A stretch of 64,000 nt of DNA from Megalopta genalis (taxonomy: Eukaryota > Arthropoda > Insecta > Hymenoptera > Halictidae). Below the pieces are notes generated by a model. That model worked only from the letters and a program-made list of their open reading frames with translations. It was not told the DNA's origin and made no database searches. The stretch is from assembly GCF_051020955.1 (NCBI RefSeq), contig NW_027476521.1:1-64000 (forward strand). Direction: 5' to 3'. Shown in pieces: positions 16,701 through 29,408 of this stretch. Position 1 is the stretch's first letter, and each line of letters opens with the position of its first letter. The position numbers and the translations under genes were made by a program.

Positions 16701-18167
16701 TTCAAATTGATTCGAAACAAATGAATTAGCATCAAATTCATGCGAGACACATGCTATAGCTTCATATTCATGCGAATAAAAAGATTTAGTTTAAGTTGAT
16801 GCGAAACACATGATTCAGCTTCGAATTCATGCGAAACACAATATTTAGCTTCACATCTATGCGAAATACATGATTTAGCTTCAAATGCATACGGAACAAA
16901 CGATTAAGCTTTAAATTCAATCGAAACACATGTATTAGCTTCAATTCATGTGAGACCCAATATTGAGCTTCAAATCTATGCGAAATACGTGATTTTGCTT
17001 CGAAATGCATACGAAACACATGATTTTGCATCAAATTCATGCGAGGCACATGATTTAGCATCGAATTTATGCTAAACACATTATTTAGCTTAAAGTCTAT
17101 GCGAAATACATGATGTACCTTCAACTGCATACGAAAACAAACGATTTGGCTTCAAATTCATTCGAAACACGTGATTTAGCTTCAAATTCATGCGTTACAC
17201 GTGACTGAGATTCAAATTCATGCGAAAACATGATTAAGCTTCGAATTCATGCGAAACACATGATTTAGCATCAATGCATACGAAACAAACGAGTTACCTT
17301 CAAATTCATTCGAAACACATGAATTAGCTTCAAGTCAATGCAAAATACACTGATTTAGCTTCAAATGCATACGAAACAATCGAGTTAGCTTCAAATTCAT
17401 TCGAAACAAATGATTAAGCTTCATATTGATGCTAGACACATGATATAGCTTCAAATTCATGCGAATCATACGATTTATCTTAAAATTCATGCGATACACA
17501 TGATTTAGTTTCGAATTCATGCGAAACACATGAATTAGTTCCAATTCCTGCGAGACATATGATATGGTTCATATTCACGCGAAATAACGATTTAGCTTCA
17601 AATGCATACGAAACAAACGCTTTAGCCTTAAAATTCATGCGAAACACATGATTTAGCTTCGAATTCATGCGATACGCATTTATTTAGCTTCAAATCTATC
17701 GAAAAACATTTTTTTTGCTTCAAATGCATACGAAACACATGATTTTGCTTCAAATTCATGCGAGACACAAGATTTAGCTTCAAATGCATACGATACGAAC
17801 GATTTAGCTTCAAATTCATGCGTTACTCGTGACTGATCTTCAAATTCGTGCGTCACACATGATTCTGCTTCAAATGCATATGAAACAAACGAGTCAGCTT
17901 CAAATTGATTCGAAACGAATGAATTAGCATCAAAATTCATGCGAGACACATGCTATAGCTTCATATTCATGCGAAATAAAAGATTTAGTTTATAAGTTGA
18001 TGCGAAACACATGATTCAGCTTCGAATTCATGCGAAACACAATATTTAGCTTCACATCTATGGAAATACATGATTTAGCTTCAATGTGTACGGAACAAAC
18101 GATTAAGCTTTAAATTCAATCGAAACACATGTATTAGCTTCAAATTCATGTGAGACCCAATATTGAG
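1774..18167 (-). repeat. Higher-order repeats of about 3.41 kb and 1.05 kb in the left satellite
   Basis: The rare variant CCAATATTGAG marks one unit per higher-order repeat. It occurs at 1774, 5194, 8608, 9654, 13061, 14108, 16957 and 18157. The spacings are 3420, 3414, 1046, 3407, 1047, 2849 and 1200 bp. Segments near 2010-2614 recur near 5429-6030, and 3914-4135 recurs at 7335-7556 and 11786-12007. The units therefore alternate between a long and a short higher-order form. The variant occurs only once in the right array, near 50405, on the other strand. Confidence 0.8.
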
Positions 18168-21100
18168 CTTCAAATCTATTCGAATACGTGATTTTGCTTC
18201 AAATGCATACGAAACACATGATTTTGCATCAAATTCATGCGAGGCACATGATTTAGCATCGGAATTTATGCTAAAACACATTATTTAGCTTAAAATCTAT
18301 GCTGAAATACATGATGTACCTTCAACTGCATACGAAACAAACGATTTGGCTTCAAATTCATTCGAAACACGTGATTTAGCTTCAAATTCATGCGTTACAC
18401 GTGACTGAGATTCAAATTCAGCGAAACACATGATTAAGCTTCGAATTCATGCGAAACACATGATTTAGCATCAAATGCATACGAAACAAACGAGTTACCT
18501 TCAAATTCATTCGAAACACATGAATTAGCTTCAAATCAATGCAAAATACATGATTTAGCTTCAAATGCATACGAAACAATCGAGTTAGCTTCAAATTCAT
18601 TCGAACAAATGATTAAGCTTCATATTGATGCTAGACACAAGATATAGCTTCAAATTCATGCGAATCATACGATTTATCTTAAAATTCATGCGAAACACAT
18701 GATTTAGTTTCGAATTCATGCGAACATACATGAATTAGTTCCAATTCCTGCGAGACATATGATATTGGTTCATATTCACGCGAAATAAAACGATTTAGCT
18801 TCAAATGCATACGAAACAAACGCTTTAGCTTAAAATTCATGCGAAACACATGATTTAGCTTCGAATCAAGCGATACGCAATATTTAGCTTCAAATCTATG
18901 CGAAACAACATGTTTTTGCTTCAAATGCATACGAAACACATGATTTGCTTCAAATTCATGCGAGGACACATGATTTAGCATCGAATTCCATGCTAAACAC
19001 ATTATTTAGCTTATAAATCTATGCGAAATACATGATGTACCTTCAACTGTATACGAAACAACGATTTGGCTTCAATTTCATTCGAAACACGTGATTTAGC
19101 TTCAAATTCATGCGTAACACGTTACTGAGATTCAAATTCATGCGAAACACGTGATTTAAGCTTCGAATTCATGCGAAAACACATGATTTAGCTTCAAATT
19201 CAAGCGAAACAAACGGTTTAGCTTAAAATTCATGCGAAAAACATGATTTAGCTTCGATTTCATGCGAGAGACGTGATTTAGATTCAAATGCATACGAAAC
19301 ACATGATTTTGCTTCAAATTCATGCGAGACACAAGATTTAGCTTCAAATTCATACGATACGAACGATTTAGCTTCAAATTCATGCGTTACTCGTGACTGA
19401 TCTTCAAATTCGTGCGTCACACATGATTCTGCTTCAAATGCATACGAAACAAACGAGTCAGCTTCAAATTGATTCGAAACAAATGAATTAGCATCAAATT
19501 CATGCGAGACACATGCTATAGCTTCATATTCATGCGAAATAAAAGATTTAGTTTAAAGTTGATGCGAAACACATGATTCAGCTTCGAATTCATGCGAAAC
19601 ACAATATTTAGCTTCACATCTATGCGAAATACAGATTTAGCTTCAAATGCATACGGAACAAACGATTTAAGCTTTAATATTCAATCGAAACACATGTATT
19701 AGCTTCAAATTCATGTGAGACACATGATTTAGCATCGAATTTATGCTAAACACATTATTTAGCTTAAAATCTATGCGAAATACATGATGTACCTTCAACT
19801 GCATACGAAACAAACGATTTAGCTTCAAATGCATACGAAACAAACGAGTTAACTTCAAATCATTCGAAAACACATGAATTAGCTTCAAATCAATGCGAAA
19901 TACATGATTAGCTTCAAATGCATACGAAACAATCGAGTTAGCTTCAATTCATTCGAAACGATGATTAAGTTTCATATGATAGCTAGACACATGAATAAGC
20001 TTCAAATTCATGCGAATCAAACGATTTATCTTAAAATTCATGCGAAACACATGATTTAGTTTCGAATTCATGCGAAACACATGAATTAGTTCCAATTCAT
20101 GCAAGACATATGATATAGGTTCATATTCACGCGAAACAAACGATTTAGCTGCAAATGCATACGAAACAAACGCTTTAGCTTAAAATTCATGCAAAACACA
20201 TGATTTAGCTTCGAATTCATGCGATACACATTATTTAGCTTCGAATCTATGCGAAAAACATGATTTTGCTTCAAATGCATACGAAACACATGATTTTGCT
20301 TCAAATTCATGCGAGACACATGATTTAGCATCGAATTCATGCTAAACACATTATTTAGCTTAAAATCTATGCGAAATACATGATGTACCTTCAACTGCAT
20401 ACGAAACAAACGATTTGGCTTCAAATTCATTCGAAACACGTGATTTAGCTTCAAATTCATGCGTAACACGTGACTGAGATTCAAATTCATGCGAAACACC
20501 TGATTAAGCTTCGAATTCATGCGAAACACATGATTTAGCATCAAATGCATACGAAACAAACGAGTTAGCTCCAAATTAATTCGAAACGAATGATTAAGTT
20601 TCATATTGATGCTAGACACATGATATAGCTTCAAATTCATGCGAATCAAACGATTTATCTTAAAATTTATGCGAAACACATGATTTAGTTTCGAATTCAT
20701 GCGAAACTCATGAATTAGTTCCAATTCATGCGAGACATATGATGTAGGTTCATATTCACGCGAAACAAACGATTTAGCTTCAAATGCATACGAAACAAAC
20801 GCTTTAGATTAAAATTCATGCGAAACACATGATTTAGCTTCGAATTCATGCGATACACATTACTTAGCTTCAAATCTATGCGAAAAACATGATTTTGCTT
20901 CAAATGCATACGAAACACATGATTTTGCTTCAAATTCATGCGAGACACATGATTTAGCATCGAATTCATGCTAAACACATTATTTAGCTTAAAATCTATG
21001 CGAAATACATGATGTACCTTCAACTGCATACGAAACAAATGATTTGGCTTCAAATTCATTCGAAACACGTGATTTAGCTTCAAATTCATGCGTAACACGT

Positions 21101-22120
21101 GACTGAGATTCAAATTCATGCGAAACACGTGATTTAGCATCAAATGCATACGAAACAAACGAGTTAGCTTCAAATTCATTCGAAACACATGAATTAGCAT
21201 CAAATATATGCGAAATACATGATTTAGCTTCAAATGCATACGAAACAATCGAGTTAGCTTCAAATTCATTCGAAACACATGATTAAGCTTCATATTGATG
21301 CTAGACACATGATATAGCTTCAAATTCATGCGAATCAAACGATTTATCTTAAAATTTATGCGAAACACATGATTTAGTTTCGAATTCATGCGAAACTCAT
21401 GAATTAGTTCCAATTCATGCGAGACATATGATGTAGGTTCATATTCACGCGAAACAAACGATTTAGCTTCAAATGCATACGAAACAAACGCTTTAGCTTA
21501 AAATTCATGCGAAACACATGATTTAGCTTCAAATCTATGCGTAATACATGATTTATCTTCAAAAGCCTACGAAACAAACAATTTAGCTTAAAATTCATGC
21601 AAAACACATGATTTAGCTTCGAATTCATGCGATACACATTACTTAGCTTCAAATCTATGCGAAAAACATAATTTTGCTTCAAATGCATACGAAACACATG
21701 ATTTTGCTTCAAATTCATGCGAGACACATGATTTAGCATCGAATTCATGCTAAACACATTATTTAGCTTAAAATCTATGCGAAATACATGATGTACCTTC
21801 AACTGCAGACGAAACAAACGATTTGGCTTCAAATTCATTCGAAACACGTGATTTAGCTTCAAATTCTTGCGTAACACGTGACTGAGATTCAAATTCATGC
21901 GAAACACGTGATTAAGCTTCGAATTCATGCGAAACACATGATTTAGCTTCAAATTCAAGCGAAACGAACGGTTTAACTTAAAATTCATGCGAAAAACATG
22001 ATTTAGCTTCGAATTCATGCGAGAGACGTGATCTAGATTCAAATGCATACGAAACAAACGATTTAGCCTCAAATTGTTGCGAAACACATGAATTAGCATC
22101 AAGTTCATGCGAGACACATG

Positions 22121-24934
22121 CTATAGCTTCATATTCATGCGATACAAACGATTTAGCTTAAAGTTCATGCGAAACACATGATTCTGCTTCGAATTCATGC
22201 GCAACACAATATTTAGCTTCGAATCTATGCGATATACATGATTTAGCTTCAAATGCATTCGAAACAAACGATTTAGCTTAAAATTCATGCGAAACACATG
22301 ATTTAGTTTCAAATTCATGAGAAACAAACGACTTAACTTAAAATTCATGCGAAACAAACGATTTAGTTTAAAATTCAGGCGAAACACATGATTCAGCTTC
22401 GAATTCATGCGAAACTCATGATTTCGCTTCGAGATCCTGCGAAACACACTATTTAGCCTCAAAGATGTGCGAAATAAATATTTTACCTTCAAATGCGTAC
22501 GAAGCACATGATTTAGCTTCGAATTCATGCAAAACACATTATTTAAATGCAAATCTATGCGAAATACATGATTTAGCTTCAAATGCATACGAAACAAACG
22601 CTTTAGCTTAAAATTCATGCGAAACACATGATTTAGCTTCGAATTCGTGCGAATCACATAATTCAGCTTCAAATTTATGCGTAATACATGATTTATCTTC
22701 AAATGCATACGAAACAAACGATTTAGCCTCAAATTGATGCGAAACACATGAATTAGCATCAAGTTCATGCGAGACACATGCTATAGCTTCATATTAATGC
22801 GATACAAACGATTTAGCTTAAAGTTCATGCGAAACACATGATTCAGCTTCGAATTCATGCGAAACACAATATTTAGCTTCAAATCTATGCGAAATACATG
22901 ATTTACCTTCAACTGCATACGGAACAAACGGTTTAGCTTCGAATTCATTTGAAACACATGAATTAGCTTCATATTCATGCTACACGCATGAATCAGCTTC
23001 AAATTCATGCGAAACACATGATTTAGCATCAAATTCAAGCGAAACAAACGGTTTAGCTTAAAATTCATGCGAAAACATGATTTAGCTTCGAATACATGCG
23101 AGACACGTGATTTAGATTCAAATGCATACGAAACACATGATTTTGTTTAAATTCATGCGAGACACAAGATTTAGCTTCGAATTCATGCGAAACACATGAT
23201 TAAGCTTCATATTTATGCTAGACACATGATATAGCTTCAAATTCATGCGAATCAAACGATTTATCTTAAAATTTATGCGAAACACATGATTTAGTTTCGA
23301 ATTCATGCGAAACACATGAATTAGTTCCAATTCATGCGAGACATATGATATAGGTTCATATTCACGCGAAACAAACGATTTTATCTTCAAATGCATACGA
23401 ACAAACGCTTTAGCTTAAAATTCATGCGAAACACATGATTTAGCTTCGAATTCATGCGAAACACATGATTTTGCTTCAAATTCATGCTAAACACATTATG
23501 TAGCTTCAAATCCATGCGAGATACATGATTTAGCTTCAAATGGATACGAAACAAACGATTTAGCTTCGAATTCATGCGAAACACGTAACTGAGCTTCAAG
23601 TTCATGCGGGACACATGATTTAGCTTCAAATGCATACGAAACAATCGAGTTAGCTTCAAATTCATGCGAAACACATGATTCAGCTTCAAATCTATGCGTA
23701 ATACATGATTTATCTTCAAATGCATTCGAAACAAACGATTTAGCTTAAAATTCATGCGTAACACATGATTTAGCTTCGAATTCGTGCGGAACACATAATT
23801 CAGCTTCAAATCTATGCGTAATACAAGATTTATCTTCAAATGCATACGAAACAAACGATTTAGCTTCAAATTGATTCGAAACACATGAATTAGCATCAAA
23901 TATATGCGAGACATATGATATAGCTTCATATTCATGCGAAATAAACGATTTAGCTTAAAATTCAGGCGACACACATGATTCTGCTTCGAATTCATGCGCA
24001 ACACAATATTTAGCTTCGAATCTATGCGATATACATGATTTAGCTTCAAATGCATTCGAAACAAACGATTTAGCTTAAAATTCATGCGAAACACATGATT
24101 TAGTTTCAAATTCATGAGAAACAAACGACTTAACTTAAAATTCATGCGAAACAAACGATTTAGCTTAAAATTCAGGCGAAACACATGATTCAGCTTCGAA
24201 TTCATGCGAAACTCATGATTTCGCTTCGAGATCCTGCGAAACACACTATTTAGCCTCAAAGATGTGCGAAATAAATATTTTACCTTCAAATGCATACGAA
24301 GCACATGATTTAGCTTCGAATTCATGCAAAACACATTATTTAAATGCAAATCTATGCGAAATACATGATTTAGCTTCAAATGCATACGAAACAAACGCTT
24401 TAGCTTAAAATTCATGCGAAACACATGATTTAGCTTCGAATTCGTGCGAATCACATAATTCAGCTTCGAATTTATGCGTAATACATGATTTATCTTCAAA
24501 TGCATACGAAACAAACGATTTAGCCTCAAATTGATGCGAAACACATGAATTAGCATCAAGTTCATGTGAGACACATGCTATAGCTTCATATTCATGCGAT
24601 ACAAACGATTTAGCTTAAAGTTCATGCGAAACACATGATTCAGCTTCGAATTCATGCGAAACACAATATTTAGCTTCAAATCTATGCGAAATACATGATT
24701 TACCTTCAACTGCATACGGAACAAACGGTTTAGCTTCAAATTCATTTGAAACACATGAATTAGCTTCATATTCATGCTACACGCATGAATCAGCTTCAAA
24801 TTCATGCGAAACACATGATTTAGCATCAAATTCAAGCGAAACAAACGGTTTAGCTTAAAATTCATGCGAAAAACATGATTTAGCTTCGAATACATGCGAG
24901 ACACGTGATTTAGATTCAAATGCATACGAAACAC
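22121..24934 (-). repeat. 1,797-bp higher-order duplication in the inner left satellite
   Basis: The unusual unit GAGATCCTGC occurs at 22431 and 24228, 1,797 bp (about 60 units) apart. The surrounding units match in order over roughly 1 kb on either copy. The inverted right array lacks the second copy: its unit order jumps from the equivalent of about 25018 to that of about 23.5 kb. The duplication, or its loss on the right, therefore followed the inverted duplication. Confidence 0.75.
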
Positions 24935-25946
24935 ATGATTTTGTTTAAATTCATGCGAGACACAAGATTTAGCTTCGAAATCATGCGAAACACATGATTA
25001 AGCTTCATATTTATGCTAGACACATGATTTAGCTTCAAATGCATACGAAACAATCGAGTTAGCTTCAAATTCATGCGAAACACATGATTCAGCTTCAAAT
25101 CTATGCGTAATACATGATTTATCTTCAAATGCATTCGAAACAAACGATTTAGCTTAAAATTCATGCGTAACACATGATTTAGCTTCGAATTCGTGCGGAA
25201 CACATAATTCAGCTTCAAATCTATGCGTAATACAAGATTTATCTTCAAATGCATACGAAACAAACGATTTAGCTTCAAATTGATTCGAAACACATGAATT
25301 AGCATCAAGTTCATGTGAGACACACGCTATAGCTTCATATTCATGCCAAACAAACGATTTAGCTTAAAGTTCATCCGAAATACATGATTCAGCTTCAAAT
25401 TAATGCGGAACGCGTGATTTAGCTTCAAATTCATGCGTAACACTTGACTGAGCTTCACATTCATGCGGAAAACATGATTAAGCTTCGAATTCATGCGAAA
25501 CACATGATTTAACTTCGAATTCATGCGAAACACATGATATAACTTCGAATTCATGCCAAACACATTATTGAGCTTCAAATCAATGCGAAATACATGATTT
25601 AACTTCAAATGCATCCGAAACAAACGATTTAGCTTCAAATTCATTCGAAACACATGAATTAGCCCCAAATTCATGCTAAACACATTATTTAGCTTCAAAT
25701 CCATGCGAGATACATGATCTAGCTTCAAATGCATACGAAACAAACGATTTAGCTTCGAATACGTGCGAAACACGTGACTGAGCTTCGAGTTCATGCGGGA
25801 CACATGATTTAGCTTCAAATGCATACGAAACAATCGAGTTAGCTTCAAATTCATTCCAAACACATGAATGAGCTTAAAATTCATGCTTGATCACATTCGA
25901 ACATCGAAATTTATCTTCATAAATTCTAGAGGAGCATGCCCACAAG

Positions 25947-27203
25947 ATGTTTTCAAGAAAAAGATTTCGTGATGAGAGCAGTGAGAATTGTGCTAATAAT
26001 TTTGCTAACGAAAGTGACAGTAGTGACAATATATGTTCTGTTCGAAGAAAATGCATGCGATTAGATATTGATGATACTTCTGACGACGATCAACTACCAG
26101 AGCCCTGGCTTTGGAGAGGAATAAGAAATAGTCCAAAAATCTGAGACTATACGATGACTGCTAGCCTAAGAGAGACAGCCTTAATCTGAGGAAGTAGAAG
26201 AGAATTAGATATATTTAATCTAATATTTATTTGATGACATATTCTGGCAAAATATTGTAACCGAAACTAACCGGTATGCAGATCAAATACGAGAGAATCC
26301 ATGCAGAACAGGAGAAATCGACGACACTTGGTTTCCTGTAGATTCTAACGAAATCAAAAGATATTTTGCCTTGTCCATAATAACGGCACAGGTAAAAAAA
26401 CCAAGAAAACAAATGAATTGGTCGAAGAGGGCTGTTATTGAAACGCCGATGAAATGACTTTGAAAAGATATCTGCAAATTACAAGGTGTTTGCATTTCGC
26501 AAACAATAATCTGTTTGTCAATACAGATACATTGAGCAAGATTAAACCTGTGATCAATTATTTGAACAAAAACTTTAAAGAAGTATATATAATGAAAGAA
26601 GACAATGCTATTGATGAATCGCTCATGAAATTGAAGGGGCGCTTATCTTATAAGCAATTTAACCCGTCATAAAAGGCTGACTCATCGAAATGACTACACA
26701 AGGATCCAATCGTACTCCAAAACCACATTGTATTACAGAGTACAACAAGGGAATGAATGGAATTGATCTCCAAGACCAAATATTAGCAAGCTTTCCAGTA
26801 GTGAGGAAATACATGAAAGGAAGTAAAAAAAATTGTTTTATCTGCTGGTCTTTTGAATTCATACATTTTATGCAACGAAATAAATAACGGGTGGAAGCAA
26901 TGTTACGTTGACTATAGGATCAACATAGCCGAATCACTATTGAAGAATATGCCAAAACCGAATTATAGAGAACGAGGACAATTATCTTCCGGAGATATGC
27001 CAGAAAGACTGCACTCGAAGCATTGGGCTCATTTTTCAAAACATATTGACCCAGCAGCATCAAAATTAAGGCCGTCAAAGCCTTGCAGGGTTTGCCAAAA
27101 AAATAAAAAACGTATAGAAACAACGTGGGAGTGTAAGAAGTGCAAAGTTCCCTTACATCTACCAGAATGTTTCGAATTGTATCACACTATTGCAGATTAT
27201 TAA
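25947..27203 (+). pseudogene. piggyBac-family transposase relic, left copy
   Basis: Remains of a cut-and-paste DNA transposase with a DDD catalytic core and a C-terminal zinc ribbon. Four pieces can be read. Residues from 25947 form an acidic N-terminus ending in a stop at 26144. From 26230 a frame carries ETNRYADQIRENP and DDTWFPVDSNEIKRYFAL, typical of the start of the DDE_Tnp_1_7 domain, and ends at 26457. From 26454 comes CLHFANNNL and IDESLMKLKGRL with the first catalytic Asp, ending at 26672. From 26690 comes EYNKGMNGIDLQDQ with a late catalytic Asp. From 26853 to 27203 comes the C-terminus with the ribbon CRVCQK, WECKKC, PLH and CFELYH. The stretch that should hold the second catalytic Asp is deleted between pieces three and four. 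It cannot encode an active enzyme. The stop after NSPKI and the internal deletion are shared with the inverted copy at 47384-48647, so they predate the duplication. The family call is firm; terminal inverted repeats were not identified. Confidence 0.88.
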
Positions 27204-27329
27204 TTTTGTATTACTGATTTTCGTATAAAAAAACTTTTTGTAGTACTTGCATCTACCACAATTATTGCATCAGATTGTAATTACTTATCAAATATTTATA
27301 ATTTTAAAAGGGCGCCGCCGCTAATATTT

Positions 27330-27416
27330 ATATTTGGCCCGATTATCGTACTACGGGCTATGCCCGTAATATTCACTTTTGGCCCGATCAGCTTACTACG
27401 GGCTATGCCCGTAGTT
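27330..27416 (+). repeat. Two 45-bp repeats, each with a 7-bp-stem hairpin (left)
   Basis: TACGGGCTATGCCCGTA, a perfect 7-bp stem with a 3-nt loop, occurs at 27352-27368 and again at 27397-27413. Each is preceded by a TTGGCCCGAT-type sequence, so the unit repeats every 45 bp. It lies about 130 bp beyond the end of the piggyBac relic, where subterminal repeats of the element would be expected. The same pair occurs inverted near 47170-47257. Confidence 0.8.
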
Positions 27417-28184
27417 GTCGGTTAACAATTTGAGCGCCACGCTGATTTTTAAGGAAGTCCCCGCCAGGCCACGCGCGCCGCTTAAAAGCGCTGAGATTGT
27501 AGAGCCAATGTTTCTTATCGCAGCAGAAGATAGTTTACGTTAAGAACGTGATCCTTATAAGCATTCATTCAACACGTTAGACGCCAAGTCTGTTTTGTTC
27601 TCTTTACCGTTTGACCAGCTAGATAAGATTTTATTGAAATGGATTCGTGGCCGGTATTACTTTTACGACAAACCAGTTCATTGCAGTACTTGGTCCTGTG
27701 CAGACAAAAATTTTCTTTAACCCTAAGCGTCAAAATGCCAGTCCGAGAGTGTGTGTGAAAGACGGTCTAAAAAACAACAACACAAACTCCAAAGAAAACC
27801 GGGAAAAGGCTCTGAAGTACGAAAATATTGTTAATTATGTTATGATAAAAATGTAACAAAACATGGTAGAGTAATGGCCAGGAGAAAGACTAAGAGAGGT
27901 GTCACATTTTGTAATACCCGTAAAGGAGATCGGTTATTATGTTTACCGTGTTTGAATGAAATCCATTAATCCTGTAATGAGTCAAAATTATGTAAATTTG
28001 AAATAATTTTTCTGTAAATCCATAAAACAGTGTAAATTTTATAGTTCTATATCATGTTACACGATGTCAGCCAGTGGTGGTTGACGCGGCCTAAACGGAA
28101 AGTCTAGTGTCAGCCACCGATGGCTGACGTGGCGCTCAACGTATTAAGGGGGGATAAAAGGGACGGTTGGGTCCACCCGATGGC
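27417..28184. other. Region without a convincing gene; two hairpins
   Basis: A frame at 27638-27856 (about 69 codons from a GTG) is open in both arms with few changes but has no ATG and resembles nothing I know; I do not call it a gene. Near 28066-28130 two imperfect palindromes lie in tandem: GTCAGCCAGTGGTGGTTGAC and then TCAGCCACCGATGGCTGA (7-bp stem, 4-nt loop). They are followed by GGGGGGATAAAAGGGACGG. The hairpins could be protein-binding sites upstream of the zinc-finger gene or remains of a transposon end. Confidence 0.4.
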
Positions 28185-28186
28185 CT

Positions 28187-28270
28187 GCCATTGGCTAACT
28201 GAAACGAGATTCTAACGCAGTAGCTTCAGATATTTATAAAAGCAACTTGCTTCGTCTTCTACCTCTCATT
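28187..28270 (+). promoter_or_regulatory. Putative core promoter of the left zinc-finger gene
   Basis: TATAAAAG lies at 28235-28242. An insect-type initiator TCATT lies at 28266-28270, with the A about 33 bp downstream of the TATA start. An inverted CCAAT box (ATTGG) sits near 28190. The ATG of the gene is 140 bp downstream of the initiator. TATAAAAG is kept in the other arm at 46345-46352. No expression data can be seen here. Confidence 0.45.
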
Positions 28271-28407
28271 TTGATCCTGTTTGCCACAGAAAATCTGCGT
28301 TGCGTCGACGAGTCTGAACAGCTAGTATAGCTAGAAGGAATTGCTATAGTGTCTTCGAAGTGACAGTTTCCGTGCAACTAGAAGGAATTCTTACAGTGAT
28401 TTTTACG

Positions 28408-29408
28408 ATGATTCGCTCTATTACCGATCTTGCCAAGGGTTGCGCTCCTTCGAATGAGGTAATTAATTTTTGACCTTTTAATTTCGCAAGTTCGCCGTAG
28501 TTTCAGGATCATACAATTATGTTGTCCAAATTTGTATATTGTAACTAGTTTATAAAATTGATTGCCATTTTTTATAGAATCTTAAATGACTAACGTCAGA
28601 GAATGCATTCGGATCAACAGAATTAATAACAAATTCATGAGGTCATTCAAAGAGTAATATGGTTAATAGACTCATCTAATAATTTGGAGATAAACAAAAT
28701 TAAAATACAGGCTCGATAAATTATTTAACGACTAACTGAATTAATATATGCATTCTCATTAATATAATGCATTCTCTGTTACCGTATTTAACCAATAGAT
28801 GAAATAATTTTCAAATCCATTAAATTATTCTCACAAATACAATTAAGTAATTTGGCGATCAACCGAACCAATATACAAATTTACAAAATAATATATATAT
28901 GTAATAAGAACGAAATATTCGCTTTTCGTTACAGAGATCGAGAAATGGGGCGAATAACGAGGCGTCCGATGCGATGGACAAAATACATGAACAGCTCGCA
29001 GTACGGTTTCTTGTAAAGAGATCGAAAAGCTACACGATCGGCAAACACCCGTCGTCAAGAAGACAGAGACAATCGAGTAGGGTTGCGAGGACTGTTGCGA
29101 GGACGATTGCGAGTTCCATTCCGAGTTTGTCTGCCAGTTCGATTGCCAGATTGATTTCGAGTCCAATTGCGAATTCGATTGCGAGTTCGAGTTCGACTGT
29201 AAGTTCGACTGCGAATCCATCTTCGAATTCGACCGCACAAGAATCTCTGCAATATTTACGCTTGGCACCAAGAACAGGGCACAGAACCCTAGCGGAACCG
29301 CAGTTCAAGGAACCGCTAACTTACCAATGTTATTATTGCTCGAAATACTTTCTGCACAAAATGGTCTATAGACAGCACGCAATTTGCCATATTCGGAAGC
29401 TCCACTGA
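28408..29408 (+). CDS. Small C2H2 zinc-finger protein, two exons (left copy)
   Basis: Predicted as exon 1 at 28408-28458 and exon 2 at 28935-29408, giving 174 residues. Exon 1 starts at an ATG, encodes MIRSITDLAKGCAPSNE and ends GAG|GTAATT. The 476-bp AT-rich intron ends CGTTACAG|AGA, and both exons are in phase 0. Residues 18-75 are basic with an Arg/Ser patch. Residues about 70-118 are a Ser/Ala/Ile-rich low-complexity tract built from GCGAGTTCGATT-like DNA repeats. The C-terminus holds one classical zinc finger, C-X2-C-X12-H-X3-H, at Cys149, Cys152, His165 and His169. A nucleic-acid-binding role follows from the finger; the target is unknown. The inverted copy keeps the same splice sites and frame with eight residue changes (I2T, G11D, D29A, K33E, I79N, A88D, N111S, S153P). 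I do not recognise an orthologue. A transposon-derived origin remains possible, given the piggyBac relic 1.2 kb upstream. Confidence 0.62.

Larger units (their letters stand above)
1..25886 (-). repeat. 30-bp satellite array, left (minus orientation)
   Basis: A continuous tandem array of about 860 units of 30 bp. Read on the minus strand, a unit holds GAAGCTAAATCATGTG followed by a TTTCGCATGAATTT-like half. Two families of unit recur: one with CATGTGTTTCGCATGAA and one with CGTTTGTTTCGTATGCA. Variant units recur in a fixed order, so the array has a higher-order structure. From 1 to about 20 kb single-base indels are frequent and often extend or shorten A/T runs. From about 20.1 to 25.9 kb they are rare. 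No gene is seen inside. The frames open for 60-395 codons are explained by the 30-nt period. The array stops where AAAATTCATGC gives way to the piggyBac-bearing arm. Confidence 0.97.

Noticed and set aside
1..25886. A CRISPR-like array, because of regular 30-bp repeats
   Set aside because: Repeats are directly adjacent with no unique spacers, in a eukaryotic context.
27638..27856. A 69-codon frame open in both arms (mirror at 46731-46940)
   Set aside because: No ATG, no recognised similarity, and the arms are too similar for an open frame to be informative.
28843..29271. Antisense Ser/Gln/Asn-rich frame opposite the zinc-finger exon (also 45316-45744)
   Set aside because: It is the complement of the low-complexity tract in exon 2. 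The sense frame has splice sites and a zinc finger.
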